DNA of 64,000 bases from Epiperipatus broadwayi (lineage: Eukaryota; Onychophora; Udeonychophora; Euonychophora; Peripatidae). The DNA lies in assembly GCA_028023455.1 (NCBI GenBank), contig JAQFVV010000073.1, positions 498,001 to 562,000 of the forward strand, given 5' to 3'. The notes beneath the pieces are model-generated. The model made no database searches. It was not told where the DNA came from and was given only the letters and a program-made list of their open reading frames with translations. The translations under genes and the position numbers were made by a program. Of the stretch, positions 62,956-64,000 are shown piece after piece (the stretch's first letter is position 1; each line of letters opens with the position of its first letter).

Positions 62956-64000
62956 TAATGAAATAATTGATTACATATATATGTCATTGTACTTCAGTTA
63001 TTCTTTATTGATATAATTTTTTCATTTCAGTTTTTTATTTCACATACGATTCTTTTAAATATTGAAAATGTTGTTTTACAAATCTTTTATAAATTTTAAC
63101 ATTTTCAAATTAGGTCTCACAAGACATTCATTACCCAGACGTAAATATTTTATAAGATAGTAGATAATGGTTTATTCTTTAAAAAAAATCAATACTAGTA
63201 ATACAAGCACATATGTAAACCATTTTTACACATTTACACTGTCTAAAGTACCAAACTAAATGTGTACGTCATGTATGTATAGTAAGAAATTTATTTAATA
63301 ACATTATATTTATTAAAAATTACATGATTTAAAATATTTTCAGTCCAAATATGATAATGTTATTAGCTATATAAAAAATCCTGATCTTAATAATGTAATA
63401 GAACTTCTAGAAAATGTCTTCATATTAGTGCTAAAACATCATTTACATTCTAAGTAGTTAACAATACAATAAAAACAAAATATATACATTTGATAGCTAT
63501 ATATATTGTTTTTATTTATTCATTTTGGTATTATAATGAGTAATTCATTGTATTTACTTTAGATCTTGAGAAAATAATAGACATTAGATTATAATGTTAT
63601 AATTCACAACCTAAGACTAACATATGACTAATGCCTTTGTCAGTAAAGAACTTATTACATTATATACATTTAGAATAAATTATTGCTTTATAAGTATGAG
63701 TTAAATTGATAAGCAGAAAAATTATATAAAATTGTTTTTTGTTTGCTTATTAAAAATTTTTAATACTGATAAGCAAAATAAAAGTGATTCCAAAATGGTG
63801 GGCCACTAGATTTGTCAGTGTTGGTTAAGTGACATTATTAAACTATAATGCTTAGGAAACAGACAAAATACATACATAAACAAAATTTTATTTAGAAAAT
63901 CATAAAACTTAGAACACTTTTATATTTGGTCTCAACTTTATTTTATCTATCATAGTAAACCCATTATTATATTGAAAGATTATTTTTACTTCATCAACTT
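62956..64000. other. AT-rich gene-free region
   Basis: No gene, RNA or repeat recognised to the end of the window. Confidence 0.55.

Overview
The window is a very AT-rich eukaryotic, almost certainly metazoan (invertebrate-like), intergenic or intronic tract. It has no dense bacterial-type gene order. It is filled with long TA, TAA, TCTA and compound trinucleotide microsatellites and with layers of decayed transposable elements. I could not fix the taxon. I find no intact host protein-coding gene: every open frame whose translation resembles a known family belongs to a retroelement and is broken by stops or frameshifts. Host exons too short to see by eye cannot be excluded.

Layout. 1-11.7 kb: gene-free AT-rich DNA with a tRNA-derived SINE copy (8.35 kb), two weaker tRNA-like remnants (4.04 and 7.52 kb) and a palindromic repeat (family C, 10.5-11.1 kb). 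11.8-13.5 kb: the 3' part of a LINE (minus strand) abutting a short family C palindrome. 13.97-14.39 kb: a homopolymer block between 31-bp direct repeats that looks like an assembly or gap-filling artefact. 16.34-17.66 kb: a composite element in which inverted copies of a tRNA-like repeat (A) enclose two tandem 368-bp units (B) plus an inverted B fragment, with near-identical 20-bp direct repeats at its ends. 18.8-19.4 kb: a TCTA/TCTG array. 21.9-22.35 kb: a diverged relative of B. 23.3-24.0 kb: a full family C palindrome. 26.4-28.3 kb: the 5' half of a second LINE (ORF1 plus the start of ORF2, minus strand). 29.5 and 37.2 kb: further SINE copies, the latter with a perfect 12-bp target duplication. 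31.4-33.15 kb: a 328-bp tandem repeat and a 310-bp repeat bracketed by trinucleotide tracts. 34.1-34.8 kb: two adjacent foldback elements.

38.7-42.1 kb holds an old LTR retrotransposon of Ty3/gypsy type that keeps LTRs, gag, protease and a short pol C-terminal remnant, with no reverse transcriptase. 44.7-47.5 kb holds a Penelope-like element (RT plus GIY-YIG endonuclease) split by a roughly 1.1-kb insertion carrying three copies of a ~225-bp repeat. 49.8-52.1 kb holds a second copy of the 310-bp repeat and two long TAA tracts. 55.1-60.7 kb is a nearly full-length but decayed non-LTR retrotransposon (minus strand) with ORF1 (zinc knuckle, AT-hook), ORF2 (APE endonuclease, RT, C-terminal zinc finger), an AATAAA signal and a (TAA)n 3' tail. 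60.9-61.9 kb is a 5'-truncated relative of it with a different trinucleotide tail. The last 2 kb carry a diverged tandem duplication and a hAT-type terminus.

Nothing here works as a host pathway. The connections are between elements: LINEs that could have moved the SINEs, trinucleotide tails that could have seeded several microsatellites, and nested insertions that give relative ages.
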